A DNA stretch of 14,223 nt from an uncultured Eubacteriales bacterium (GCA_934479825.1 CAKSOW010000048.1:1-14223); one strand, 5' to 3'. Numbered from the stretch's first letter, positions 7,049-14,223 are shown. Program-made: numbers and translations. The notes: a model not told the origin generated them from the letters alone.

Positions 7049-7315
7049 ATGAAACTGATTAACATCGGCTACGGAAACTTAGTCAACAGCGCCAAAGTCG
7101 TTTCGGTGGTAAGCCCGGACGCCGCTCCCATCAAGCGCCTGATGCAGGACGCGCGCGACGCCGGCAAGCTTATCGACGCATCCAGCGGCAAAAAGACCCG
7201 TTCGGTGCTGATTGCCGACAGCGGACACGTTGTACTTTCGGCACTCAGCTGTGAAGCACTGCAAGCGCGTTTGAACGAAAGTGAAAACGACAGCGAAAGC
7301 GAGGACGCGGAATGA
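7049..7315 (+). CDS. remA: RemA family DNA-binding regulator (DUF370)
   Basis: This 88-aa protein belongs to the RemA/DUF370 family: KLINIGYGNLVNSAKVVSVV at the start, then SPDAAPIKRLMQDARDAGKLIDA and a TRSVLIADSGHVVLSAL core. In Bacillus subtilis RemA binds DNA as an oligomer and activates biofilm-matrix and osmoprotection genes. In Clostridia it is kept next to gmk, but its targets are mostly unknown. The C-terminal tail is a short acidic run (ESENDSESEDAE) that is probably disordered. TTAAGGA lies 7 nt before the ATG. The stop codon overlaps the gmk start (ATGA at 7312-7315), pointing to translational coupling. Confidence 0.93.
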   Translation: MKLINIGYGNLVNSAKVVSVVSPDAAPIKRLMQDARDAGKLIDASSGKKTRSVLIADSGHVVLSALSCEALQARLNESENDSESEDAE

Positions 7316-7944
7316 GAAAAAAAGAACAGAATGGGATAAATAAGGGACGTTTATTAGTCGTCTCCGGTCCGTCCGGTGTCGGAAAAGGCACGGTGCTTGC
7401 CGAGCTTTTGAAGATGAGCGGCGATTATGCCTATTCGGTGTCGGCCACGACGCGTGCGCCGCGTACCGGAGAGGTTGACGGCAAAAATTACTTTTTCAAA
7501 ACGCGTGATGAATTCAAAAAAATGATAGAAAACGACGAACTTCTCGAATATGCCGAATACAACGGGAATTTTTACGGAACACCGAAGAAGTTTGTCAATG
7601 AGATCACCGCACGCGGCAAAAATGTGATTTTGGAAATCGAAGTACAGGGTGCGATGAAAGTAAAAGCCTGCTGTCCGGAGGCCGTGATGATCTTTGTTGC
7701 GCCGGAAAGCAAGGAAGTTCTCCGCGAACGGCTCTATGGCCGCGGCACGGAATCCGAAGCGGTGATAGCCGGACGGATTGCCATTGCCGAACGGGAACTC
7801 CGGGCCTGCCTTTTGTACGATTACATAACCGTCAACCGCGAGGGACATGCGCAAGACTGTGCGCGTGATATCGAAGCAATCGTCCGCGCGGAAAAATTAA
7901 AGGCGCGCGAGCGTTTTTCCGAAGTCTGCGACTTTTTTAAATAA
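7312..7944 (+). CDS. gmk: Guanylate kinase
   Basis: This 210-aa cytoplasmic enzyme phosphorylates GMP to GDP with ATP in the purine nucleotide pathway. The P-loop GPSGVGKGT occupies residues 19-27. The GMP-binding segment follows with SATTRAPRTGEVDGKNYFF, then EYAEYNGNFYGTP and the ILEIEVQGA strand. The lid and C-terminal region carry RLYGRGTESEAVIAGRI. Length is typical (about 200-210 aa). The ATG overlaps the remA stop by four bases, and the weak GAGGACGCGGA region upstream is the only possible ribosome binding site, so translation probably depends on coupling. An 11-residue charged N-terminal leader precedes the first strand. rpoZ follows after 59 nt, the normal gmk-rpoZ pairing. Confidence 0.97.
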   Translation: MRKKEQNGINKGRLLVVSGPSGVGKGTVLAELLKMSGDYAYSVSATTRAPRTGEVDGKNYFFKTRDEFKKMIENDELLEYAEYNGNFYGTPKKFVNEITARGKNVILEIEVQGAMKVKACCPEAVMIFVAPESKEVLRERLYGRGTESEAVIAGRIAIAERELRACLLYDYITVNREGHAQDCARDIEAIVRAEKLKARERFSEVCDFFK

Positions 7945-8003
7945 AAATCCAATATAACGACAAACCGGTTTCAAAGCCCGGTAAAGATAAGGAGAAAAAT
8001 ACC

Positions 8004-8366
8004 ATGGCTAAACCCTCTATTGCAGATCTTTCCCAAAACAACAAATACAACCGTTACACGCTTGTCATGGCGGCCGCCAAAGGGGCACGCTATGTGATCG
8101 CGAAAGAAAACTATGAAAAAGAACATCCGGAATATGAGCAGTATAAGGCTCTCACGACCGGAAAAAAGACCGAAAAAACGGAAGAAAAACCGGTTATGGA
8201 AGCAATCAACATGCTGTATAACGGGGAAATGCTCATCAAGACAGTAGGCAAAGACGGCGAATTGGAAACGGTTGAGCTTACTGCCAAGGACAAGGAAATG
8301 ATTGCGGAGCAGGAAAAAGAAGCCGGCGATATAGAAGCCGCGCAGAAACTGGCTGATGAAGAATAA
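8004..8366 (+). CDS. rpoZ: DNA-directed RNA polymerase omega subunit
   Basis: This 120-aa omega subunit assists folding and assembly of the beta' subunit in RNA polymerase. Family signatures are PSIADLSQNNKYNRYTLVMAA near the N-terminus, AAKGARYVI, and KPVMEAINMLYNGEM (about residues 67-81), matching the conserved K-P-V..A..E/N..xG block. The stretch between them (about 35-66, rich in Lys and Glu) and the acidic tail make it longer than the roughly 65-90 aa of many omegas, as is common in Clostridia. AAGGAG lies 9 nt before the ATG. It sits between gmk and the unusual 125-nt gap that precedes priA. Confidence 0.9.
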   Translation: MAKPSIADLSQNNKYNRYTLVMAAAKGARYVIAKENYEKEHPEYEQYKALTTGKKTEKTEEKPVMEAINMLYNGEMLIKTVGKDGELETVELTAKDKEMIAEQEKEAGDIEAAQKLADEE

Positions 8367-8387
8367 TCTTTCCTATTAAAAGAGGGT

Positions 8388-8404
8388 TTTCCGGTGCCCG
8401 GAAA
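8388..8404 (+). other. Small hairpin after rpoZ
   Basis: TTTCCGG (8388-8394) and CCGGAAA (8398-8404) form a perfect 7-bp stem with loop TGC. Outside it, GAG and CTC can extend the stem after a bulge. No T-run follows, so termination is unlikely. It stands 21 nt after the rpoZ stop and 28 nt before a larger hairpin. Confidence 0.4.
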
Positions 8405-8432
8405 GCTCTCCCAAGGCGGCTTTGTTACCAAA

Positions 8433-8463
8433 GCGTGCCGCAAAACGCGGTTTTGCGGCACGC
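8433..8463 (+). other. Perfect 14-bp GC-rich palindrome ahead of priA
   Basis: GCGTGCCGCAAAAC (8433-8446) and GTTTTGCGGCACGC (8450-8463) are exact complements around a 3-nt loop. The tail (TCCGTATTTCTG) is not a T-run. The stem ends 16 nt before the priA ribosome binding site (GGAGGTGA). It could attenuate, mark an mRNA processing point, or be a leftover of a lost gene; no choice is forced by the sequence. Confidence 0.6.
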
Positions 8464-8491
8464 TCCGTATTTCTGTCCCGGAGGTGATTCC

Positions 8492-11089
8492 ATGCTGTAT
8501 GCCAATGTGCGTATTCTGAACGCGCCGTATAATATCGATAAAAGCTATTGCTACCACGTTCCCCTGCAGCTTGAAAAAAGCATCCGGCCGGGAAGTATCG
8601 CGGTCGTGCCGTTCGGCGGCGGCAACAGCACGAAAAACGCCGTTGTCGAGAGCCTTTCCGAAACATCGGCTTTCGACAAAACAAAACCCATTCTCGGCGT
8701 ACCGGGAAAATATATGTCCATCAAGCCGGAATTGCTCGAACTTTGCCATTTTATGAGCGACCGGCTGTTCTGTTCTGTCGGCGACGCGATCAAATGCGTC
8801 CTGCCTTCGGGACTTGGCGTCAAGCGAACCGCTTTCTATATGCCGGCTGAAACACAGCCGAGCGAAGAAACGTTAGACAAAGTCAACGCCTCCGCCCAGA
8901 CCATGCTCGACTATATTACACGCACCGGCCGTGTCTCTATCACCGAGCTTCGCAAACAGTTCGGATCTGCCGCAGCTGCCGGCGCAAAGGTCCTGTGTGA
9001 GCTTGGCTTTTGCAGTACCGAGGATGGCTATGAGTGCACCGTCAATACCAAAAATGAAAAATACGCGGAGCTTGCCGAAAATGCGGATGCTGACTATATG
9101 GAGAAGCTGTCCGCTTCACGTGCGCTCACACCCAAACAGAAAGCGGTCTGCGAAACACTCCTTGTGAGCGAATCGGCTGTTCCTGCATCGGAACTGGCCG
9201 CCACAGCCGGATGCGGCATGTCGGTTTTGAACGAACTGGCCAAAAAAGGCGTTATCCGGCTTTTTGACGTTGATCTTGACCGTTCGGAGGACATCTTGCA
9301 TTCGTTTGACCCGAAAGAATACGGCGATTTCACGCTGTCCGATGAACAAAACGAGGCGTTACGCGCCCTATCCGAACTGTATGAATCGGAAGAACCGCAG
9401 GCGGCGCTTCTCTGGGGCGTGACTGGAAGCGGCAAAACCAACGTGATTCTGAAACTGATTGACCGCGTGCTTGCCGACGGCAAAACGGTTTTAGTGCTTG
9501 TGCCGGAAATCGCGCTGACTTCGCAGACAGTCGGACGTTTTGCGGCTCGCTACCGGAAAGAGGGAATCGCGCTCATTCATTCGGCGCTTTCCGCCGGAGA
9601 ACGCATGGACGCCTGGAAAAAGATTCATGACGGCGAAGCGAGAATCATTATCGGCACGCGTTCGGCTGTCTTTGCACCCGTTGAAAACCTGGGGCTTATC
9701 GTCATGGATGAGGAGCATGAAGGCTCGTTCAAGTCGGATAAATCCCCGAAATATCATGCACGCGAGATTGCCAAATTCCGCTGTGTATACCACAAAGCCC
9801 TGCTTGTCATGGCGTCCGCAACGCCGTGTATCGAGAGCTTTTATAAGGCGAAAACCGGAAAATACAAACTTGTTACCCTGCCTTCGCGCTATGGCGGCAA
9901 CAGCCTGCCTGACGTGACTTTCTACGACATGAAAAGCGAGCCGTATTATGAATTGCCGCAGGACGCGTTTCGTTCTTCCGACGCTTTCGATCCGTTTTTA
10001 CCCGCGGAAGGGGCAGACGCCCGGCCGACTCCGTTTTCCGATACGGCATCGCCTGAAGAATCCGGCATTCCGCTTGTGCTCGGTTCGCTCTTGAAAGAAG
10101 AACTTGCCGCCTGTCTTGACCGCGGCGAACAGGCAATCCTGTTTGTCAACCGGCGGGGGTATCGCGCTTTTGCGCTATGCCGCGGCTGCGGTCATGTGTT
10201 TACCTGCCCCAATTGCAGTGTGTCGCTCACGCATCACAAGAACAAGCGCACCGGCACTGGACGTATGATCTGCCACTATTGCGGCTACACAGAGCCGATT
10301 CCGAACGTTTGCCCGGCCTGTAAAAAGGAGCATATCTCATTTGTCGGCAGCGGCACACAGCTTGTCGAAGAAACGCTTGCCACCCATTTTCCGCAGGCGC
10401 GCGTTTTGCGCATGGATGCCGACACCACCGGCGGAAAGTTCGGCCATGAACGGATCTTATCCGATTTCCGTGCCGGAAAAGCCGATATTTTAGTGGGCAC
10501 ACAAATGGTTGCCAAAGGACATGATTTTCCGCGCGTATCGCTTGTCGGGGTAGTTATGGCGGACACTTCGCTGTTTGTCAACGATTTCCGTGCCGGGGAA
10601 AAAACGTTTTGTCTGTTAACACAGGTATTGGGACGCGCCGGCCGGTCGGATAAAGTAAAAGGCCGTGCGGTGGTGCAGACCTATGTGCCGGATAATGAGA
10701 TCTTACGGTATGCGGCTGACCAGAACTATGAGAAATATTATAACGCCGAGATCGGTTTTCGCAAAGCGTCGGTCTTTCCGCCGTTCTGCGATTTGATCAC
10801 GGTCAATTTTTCCTCACCGGTGGAAATGAATGTTGTCAATGCGGTCAAAATTTTCGGCGCGGAATTAGATAATCTTGCCAAAATCGAATATGCCGACGTG
10901 AAATTCATTTTATTCGGTCCGTTCAAACACGAAATTTACCGGCTTGCCGGAAAATACCGCATGCGCTTTCTCATCAAATGCCGCGCGTCGGCTCGTATGA
11001 GAAGCATGCTTTCAGTATTACTCAAAAAATACATACCGGCGCTCAAAGACGTAAGCGTATCGGCAGACATCAACCCCACCAATTTATAA
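8492..11089 (+). CDS. priA: Primosomal protein N' (replication restart helicase PriA)
   Basis: This is an 865-aa superfamily-2 DNA helicase that reloads the replisome at stalled forks. The N-terminal 3'-binding domain (about 1-110; YHVPLQL, GSIAVVPFGGGN) is followed by winged-helix-like segments (about 120-290). Walker A is GVTGSGKT (309-316), and the Walker B DEEH box is at 406-409. A zinc-binding region has four Cys pairs: C563/566, C572/575, C594/597 and C607/610. Motif V/VI features are GTQMVAKGHDF and QVLGRAGRSDKVKG. The ATG at 8492 is chosen because GGAGGTGA precedes it by 4 nt; an in-frame ATG at 8435 lies inside the hairpin. It is longer than the E. coli (about 730) and B. subtilis (about 805) proteins, partly from an insert at about 481-530 rich in Pro, Ser and acidic residues. 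def follows after 32 nt. Confidence 0.96.
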   Translation: MLYANVRILNAPYNIDKSYCYHVPLQLEKSIRPGSIAVVPFGGGNSTKNAVVESLSETSAFDKTKPILGVPGKYMSIKPELLELCHFMSDRLFCSVGDAIKCVLPSGLGVKRTAFYMPAETQPSEETLDKVNASAQTMLDYITRTGRVSITELRKQFGSAAAAGAKVLCELGFCSTEDGYECTVNTKNEKYAELAENADADYMEKLSASRALTPKQKAVCETLLVSESAVPASELAATAGCGMSVLNELAKKGVIRLFDVDLDRSEDILHSFDPKEYGDFTLSDEQNEALRALSELYESEEPQAALLWGVTGSGKTNVILKLIDRVLADGKTVLVLVPEIALTSQTVGRFAARYRKEGIALIHSALSAGERMDAWKKIHDGEARIIIGTRSAVFAPVENLGLIVMDEEHEGSFKSDKSPKYHAREIAKFRCVYHKALLVMASATPCIESFYKAKTGKYKLVTLPSRYGGNSLPDVTFYDMKSEPYYELPQDAFRSSDAFDPFLPAEGADARPTPFSDTASPEESGIPLVLGSLLKEELAACLDRGEQAILFVNRRGYRAFALCRGCGHVFTCPNCSVSLTHHKNKRTGTGRMICHYCGYTEPIPNVCPACKKEHISFVGSGTQLVEETLATHFPQARVLRMDADTTGGKFGHERILSDFRAGKADILVGTQMVAKGHDFPRVSLVGVVMADTSLFVNDFRAGEKTFCLLTQVLGRAGRSDKVKGRAVVQTYVPDNEILRYAADQNYEKYYNAEIGFRKASVFPPFCDLITVNFSSPVEMNVVNAVKIFGAELDNLAKIEYADVKFILFGPFKHEIYRLAGKYRMRFLIKCRASARMRSMLSVLLKKYIPALKDVSVSADINPTNL

Positions 11090-11121
11090 TAAATTCCGTT
11101 ATCCGAAAGGAGTTTTGCCAT

Positions 11122-11607
11122 ATGGCTATTTTGAAGATCTTAACCGAGGACGAGGCAAACGATATTTTGCGCAAAACAAGCAAGCCCGTGACCGAAATTA
11201 CCCCTAAGATCGAAACGCTTTTAAACGATATGAGCGACACCCTCATCAAGGCGGGCGGCGTGGGATTAGCCGCCGTGCAGGTCGGCATTCTGCGCCGTAT
11301 CTATATTATCGACGCGGGGTTGGAGGAGGATAGCCACGAGATCATTGAATTCATCAATCCCGAGATCATCCGTACCGAAGGAACCCAAGAGGATGTTGAG
11401 GGGTGTTTGTCCGTGCCCGGAAAATACGGCCTGACGCGCCGTCCGGCCAAGGTGACCGTGCGCGCCGAAAACCGCAAAGGCGAAACATTTGAATATACCG
11501 CGACCGGGCTTCTCGGACGCTGTCTGTGCCATGAATACGACCATTTGGACGGAATCCTCTACACGGATAAGGTCGTGCGGATGTTGGACCCCGACGAATT
11601 TGAATAA
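11122..11607 (+). CDS. def: Peptide deformylase
   Basis: This 161-aa metalloenzyme removes the N-formyl group from nascent proteins. All three family motifs are present: GVGLAAVQ (46-53), EGCLS (93-97) and HEYDH (137-141). The catalytic metal would be held by C95, H137 and H141, with E138 as the general base. Length is typical of the class (about 150-170 aa). The stretch before the third motif reads GLLGRCLC, Cys-rich compared with the usual ARxxQ, but no key residue is lost. AAAGGAG lies 9 nt before the ATG; a longer in-frame reading back to 10978 would overlap priA and lacks a ribosome binding site. It stands before fmt, the partner enzyme that adds the formyl group. Confidence 0.97.
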   Translation: MAILKILTEDEANDILRKTSKPVTEITPKIETLLNDMSDTLIKAGGVGLAAVQVGILRRIYIIDAGLEEDSHEIIEFINPEIIRTEGTQEDVEGCLSVPGKYGLTRRPAKVTVRAENRKGETFEYTATGLLGRCLCHEYDHLDGILYTDKVVRMLDPDEFE

Positions 11608-11653
11608 TACAAGCTTGTCGCAAACTTTTTACTTCTCCGAAAGAGGTTAAAGC

Positions 11654-12598
11654 ATGAATATTTTATTTATGGGCACGCCCGATTTTGCCACAGCCAGTCT
11701 TGACGCGCTTTTAAGCGCCGGAAAACAGGTTTGTGCAGTGGTGACGCAGCCGGACAGACAGCGCGGACGGGGGATGAAAGTCACGTTCAGCGATGTGAAA
11801 AAATATGCGCTCGAAAAAAATCTGCCGGTTTTACAGCCGGAAACACTGCGCGGCGGCGCGTTTCTGCCGGTGTTGGAACAATATAAGCCCGATTTGATCG
11901 CCGTTGTTGCTTACGGAAAGATATTGCCGGAATACATTTTGAATTATCCGCGTTACGGGTGTGTCAACGTACATGGCTCCTTGCTCCCGAAATACCGCGG
12001 CGCCGCGCCCATACAGCGCGCTGTGCTGGATGGAGAAACCATCAGCGGCGTTACCACCATGCGCCTTGACAAGGGCATGGATACAGGAGATATGTACTTT
12101 TCCGAATCTGTTGAGATCGGCGAGAACATGACGACCGGCGAATTGTTTGATAAGTTGGCCGAAATCGGCGGCAAACTGCTTGTCAAAACGGTGGAAGCTT
12201 TGGAAAACGGCACGGCTGTTCCGGTTCCGCAAGACCATGCAAACGCTACGCATGCCGAAAAGATCACGGATGAAGAATGCTTAGTCGATTTTTCGCTTGA
12301 CGCACGCACGGTGCATAACCGCATTCGCGGACTTTCTCCGTTTCCGGGCGCGTTTTCGTATTTAGACGGCAAGACCGTCAAGCTGTATGACAGCCGGGTC
12401 AACGAAACGGAAAGCACCGGAACGCCGTTCGGAACAGTTACCGAAGTGTCGCGCGACGGTGTTGTGATTTCCTGCGGCAGAGGTTCGGTGAGACTTATGC
12501 ATTTCAAACCGGAGGGCAAGGGAATGTTAAGTGCGGCTGACATGGTAAACGGCCGGAAGATTGCTGCCGGAATGCGCTTTGAAAGCAAGAAAGGCTGA
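11654..12598 (+). CDS. fmt: Methionyl-tRNA formyltransferase
   Basis: This 314-aa cytoplasmic enzyme transfers the formyl group from 10-formyltetrahydrofolate to initiator Met-tRNA. The N-terminal Rossmann-like domain starts MNILFMGTPDFATASLDALL. The catalytic and folate-binding block VNVHGSLLPKYRGAAPIQ carries N105 and H107. The third catalytic residue matches D143 in KGMDTGD, equivalent to the E. coli N108/H110/D146 set with an offset of three. The C-terminal tRNA-binding domain is recognisable from RIRGLSPFPGAFSYLDGKTVKLYDS (about 218-242). Length matches E. coli (315 aa). GAAAGAGGTT is the ribosome binding site. It follows def by 46 nt and is nearly contiguous with the membrane gene downstream (2 nt). 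Confidence 0.97.
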   Translation: MNILFMGTPDFATASLDALLSAGKQVCAVVTQPDRQRGRGMKVTFSDVKKYALEKNLPVLQPETLRGGAFLPVLEQYKPDLIAVVAYGKILPEYILNYPRYGCVNVHGSLLPKYRGAAPIQRAVLDGETISGVTTMRLDKGMDTGDMYFSESVEIGENMTTGELFDKLAEIGGKLLVKTVEALENGTAVPVPQDHANATHAEKITDEECLVDFSLDARTVHNRIRGLSPFPGAFSYLDGKTVKLYDSRVNETESTGTPFGTVTEVSRDGVVISCGRGSVRLMHFKPEGKGMLSAADMVNGRKIAAGMRFESKKG

Positions 12599-12600
12599 CT

Positions 12601-13113
12601 ATGAAAGAAATCATGGTTCAGATGATCGGCATTGCCGGAGCGCTGCTTGGCATTCTTTCTTATCAATTTAAGGATAACCGGAAATACTATACCGGGCAGG
12701 CGTTGAGCGGTCTTTGTTTTGGAGTGCATTTTTTCCTTCTCGGTGCATACACGGGTGCGTTTTTGAATTTCATCAATCTGGGGCGCGGTTTCGGATTTGC
12801 CGCTGAAAAGAATAAGAAGCCGTATATAACGCTGGTTTCGGTGTGCGTACTGTATGTGGCCGCGACGGCGCTTACGTATGACGGCGCGTTATCGATTTTA
12901 GCGTGTGCGGCACAGCTTATCGGCAGTATCGGGATGTCCACGCGGCGTCCGTCAGGCATGCGGATCTTGCAGTTTACGCTTGTTTCACCGAGCTGGATTA
13001 TTTACAACGGTTTTGTCGGTTCGATCGGCGGAATTCTCTGTGAGACGTTCAATATGGCGTCGATCTTGGTATATTTTGCACGGACAAAGCTTTTGAAACG
13101 TAAAACAGATTAA
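12601..13113 (+). CDS. YgjV family integral membrane protein
   Basis: This 170-aa hydrophobic protein resembles the YgjV (Imp-YgjV, PF10688) family of unknown function. Roughly six membrane segments can be seen. They are near residues 5-22 (IGIAGALLGILSYQF), 32-60, 77-93, 98-112, and 120-158 as probably two. A conserved-looking YQFKDNRKYYTGQALSG stretch follows the first segment. E. coli YgjV was reported only as an inner-membrane protein, so no substrate can be given. It begins 2 nt after the fmt stop with a poor internal ribosome site (AAGAAAGG within fmt), suggesting coupled translation. ATG at 12613 is an alternative start. This position, between fmt and the zinc peptidase, is unusual compared with the common fmt-peptidase adjacency I expect. 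Confidence 0.85.
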   Translation: MKEIMVQMIGIAGALLGILSYQFKDNRKYYTGQALSGLCFGVHFFLLGAYTGAFLNFINLGRGFGFAAEKNKKPYITLVSVCVLYVAATALTYDGALSILACAAQLIGSIGMSTRRPSGMRILQFTLVSPSWIIYNGFVGSIGGILCETFNMASILVYFARTKLLKRKTD

Positions 13114-13138
13114 AAACCGAATAAAAAGGAGTGGTTTT

Positions 13139-13849
13139 ATGCCTTATATGTATTACAGTCCGGATGCGATGTGGACATATATCATCATCGTACTTCCGGC
13201 GGTGCTGATTGCCTTATGGGCGTCGGCCAATGTCAATTCCACCTTTAAAAAGTATTCGCATATCCCCAGTACAAGCGGTTATACGGGAGCGGACGCGGCA
13301 AGGCGCATTCTTGATGCAAACGGCCTTACGCACGTGCGGATTGAGCATGTGAACGGAAAATTGACCGATCACTATGATCCGAAAGCGGAGGTCATCCGGC
13401 TATCGGATTCGGTTTATGACAACCGCAGTGCGGCGGCTATCGGGGTTGCGGCGCACGAAGCAGGGCATGCGGTACAGCATGCCGAGGGATATTTTCCGCT
13501 TGTGGTGCGCAATGCCATTATCCCGATCTGCAATGTCGGCTCCAACCTTGCCATGCCGCTTATTATTTTAGGATTGATTCTTGACATGTTCGGGCTTTGT
13601 TATATCGGAATCATTGCATTTTCGCTTTCGACGGTTTTCCAGCTCATCACGCTTCCGGTTGAGTTCAATGCAAGTAATCGTGCGTTAGCCGCGCTTTCGT
13701 CGAGCGGGCGGTTCACGCAAGAGGATCTCGGCAACGCCAAAAAGACGCTCCGGGCGGCGGCGCTTACCTATGTAGCGGCGCTTGCGGTATCGCTTGCCAA
13801 CTTATTACGACTGATTCTTTTAGTGAACGGGCGTCGGCGCAACGACTAA
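13139..13849 (+). CDS. YugP-type membrane zinc metallopeptidase (DUF/PF04298)
   Basis: This 236-aa membrane-bound protein matches the putative neutral zinc metallopeptidase family (YugP). One N-terminal segment (about 11-29) and three or more later segments (about 123-170 and 207-228) span the membrane. The HEAGH zinc-binding motif is at 106-110 (H106 and H110 as ligands, E107 as catalytic base), and E175 in LPVEFNASNRA is the likely third ligand, 65 residues downstream. The substrate is unknown. AAAAGGAG lies 8 nt before the ATG. Downstream neighbours often seen in other Bacillota (rsmB, rlmN, stp, prkC) are absent within the window; instead the hairpin at 13898 and a repeat array follow. 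Confidence 0.92.
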   Translation: MPYMYYSPDAMWTYIIIVLPAVLIALWASANVNSTFKKYSHIPSTSGYTGADAARRILDANGLTHVRIEHVNGKLTDHYDPKAEVIRLSDSVYDNRSAAAIGVAAHEAGHAVQHAEGYFPLVVRNAIIPICNVGSNLAMPLIILGLILDMFGLCYIGIIAFSLSTVFQLITLPVEFNASNRALAALSSSGRFTQEDLGNAKKTLRAAALTYVAALAVSLANLLRLILLVNGRRRND

Positions 13850-13856
13850 ATACGGA

Positions 13857-13876
13857 GCTTTTCTTTCAAGAAAAGC
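13857..13876 (+). repeat. Short palindrome after yugP
   Basis: GCTTTTCTT (13857-13865) and AAGAAAAGC (13868-13876) are exact complements. No T-run follows, so it is not an obvious terminator. It resembles the CTTTT/AAAAG palindromes of the downstream array and probably belongs to it. Confidence 0.5.
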
Positions 13877-13897
13877 ATTGAAAAAGAAATTTGATTT

Positions 13898-13927
13898 TGC
13901 CGTCCGGTGGTTTGCCATCGGGCGGCA
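13898..13927 (+). terminator. Probable terminator of the yicC-yugP operon
   Basis: TGCCGTCCGGTGG (13898-13910) pairs with CCATCGGGCGGCA (13915-13927): 13 pairs including two G-T, with loop TTTG. The downstream run is TTGGATTTT, only moderately T-rich. It begins 49 nt after the yugP stop and is the strongest GC stem in the region. Confidence 0.65.
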
Positions 13928-13933
13928 TTGGAT

Positions 13934-14079
13934 TTTCCGGAAAAGTCCGGAAAGAGTGCTTTTAGGGAAATTTTCTTTTTTTGGAAAATTTCCCTAAGGA
14001 ACGGTTAGGGGTGCTTTTCGTTTCGCGAAAAGCCTGAAAAGAAATGGTTTTTGTGTTCTTTTTGCTTTTGCAAAAAGAA
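13934..14079 (+). repeat. Tandem of AT-rich palindromes, right copy
   Basis: Four perfect stems follow one another in about 145 nt. They are TTTCCGGA/TCCGGAAA (13934-13953), TTAGGGAAATTTTC with its complement (13962-13975 and 13984-13997), GCTTTTCG/CGAAAAGC (14013-14033) and TTCTTTTTGC/GCAAAAAGAA (14056-14079, loop TTTT). No ORF with a start and ribosome site covers this stretch. The last stem is close to the hairpin at 227-254, read on its own strand, which shows this array and the left one are the same kind of sequence. Confidence 0.7.
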
Positions 14080-14223
14080 GCAAAAGGACGGTTTTAATGT
14101 TACTTTTTGCGGCGTGCCCCCAGCCCCCAAAATGTCCCCAAGGACGTTTTACGTTACTTTTTGCGGCGTGCAAAAAGTAACCAAAAACACGCCGAGGGCC
14201 TCTGCCCTCTGGACTCCCGGGGA
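14080..14223 (+). repeat. GTTACTTTTTGC palindromic repeat, right end, runs off the window
   Basis: GTTACTTTTTGC (14153-14164) and GCAAAAAGTAAC (14170-14181) form a perfect 12-bp stem. It is followed by CAAAAACACGCC and a second stem, GAGGGC/GCCCTC (14194-14209). The same order (GTTAC stem, AACCAAAA linker, short G/C stem) is found on the minus strand at 151-209. The 19-nt unit GTTACTTTTTGCGGCGTGC also occurs at 14099-14117 without its second arm. Both copies are preceded by AAGGACG and a T-rich linker. The array continues past 14223. Confidence 0.75.

Noticed and set aside
11953..12729. A 258-aa minus-strand reading frame antisense to fmt
   Set aside because: fmt is unambiguous on the plus strand; the antisense frame is open because of codon bias and extends across the fmt-ygjV junction.
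14099..14182. Possible CRISPR array from repeated GTTACTTTTTGC units
   Set aside because: There are only two copies, one incomplete, with non-uniform spacing. The units are self-complementary hairpins, and no cas gene is present.

Overview
The window looks like a chromosomal segment from a Gram-positive, Clostridia-type member of the Bacillota, perhaps an Oscillospiraceae/Ruminococcaceae-like gut anaerobe. The genus is inferred, not seen. Grounds are the AGGAG-type ribosome binding sites, near-consensus sigma-A promoters, the yicC-remA-gmk-rpoZ-priA-def-fmt gene order including RemA, an SLH-anchored wall protein, and arrays of small palindromic repeats between transcription units. No rRNA, tRNA, CRISPR array, transposase or phage gene was seen.

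Left part (1-5380, minus strand). A sigma-A promoter (5352-5380) reads into a cobalamin riboswitch aptamer (5120-5326), then a structured leader with an intrinsic terminator (about 4943-4987), then one very large exported protein (351-4871, 1506 aa). That protein has a signal peptide, GLUG-type repeats, several bacterial Ig-like domains, a DUF4430/transcobalamin-C-terminal-like domain, an acidic linker and three SLH domains. The unit ends in a strong terminator (290-330). This is the main discovery candidate: a B12-repressible, wall-anchored protein carrying the fold that vertebrate B12 carriers use to cap cobalamin. The natural hypothesis is corrinoid capture at the cell surface.

Middle (5381-6040, plus strand). 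A divergent 145-aa conserved helical protein of unknown function (5485-5922) is closed by a symmetrical hairpin.

Right part (6041-13927, plus strand). A perfect-consensus promoter (TTGACA-17-TATAAT) starts a nine-gene housekeeping operon: yicC (RNase), remA (DNA-binding regulator), gmk (guanylate kinase), rpoZ (RNA polymerase omega), priA (replication restart helicase), def and fmt (N-formyl-methionine metabolism), a YgjV-family membrane protein and a YugP-type membrane zinc peptidase. Spacing is tight, with a 4-nt overlap at remA/gmk and 2 nt at fmt/ygjV. The only large gap is rpoZ-priA, which holds two hairpins where many relatives carry coaBC.

Both ends (1-292 and 13928-14223) are non-coding and carry one family of modular palindromic repeats (GTTACTTTTxGC...GCxAAAAGTAACC and relatives). 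At each end the array lies just 3' of a transcription unit and is oriented with it, so the two copies face outward from the window.
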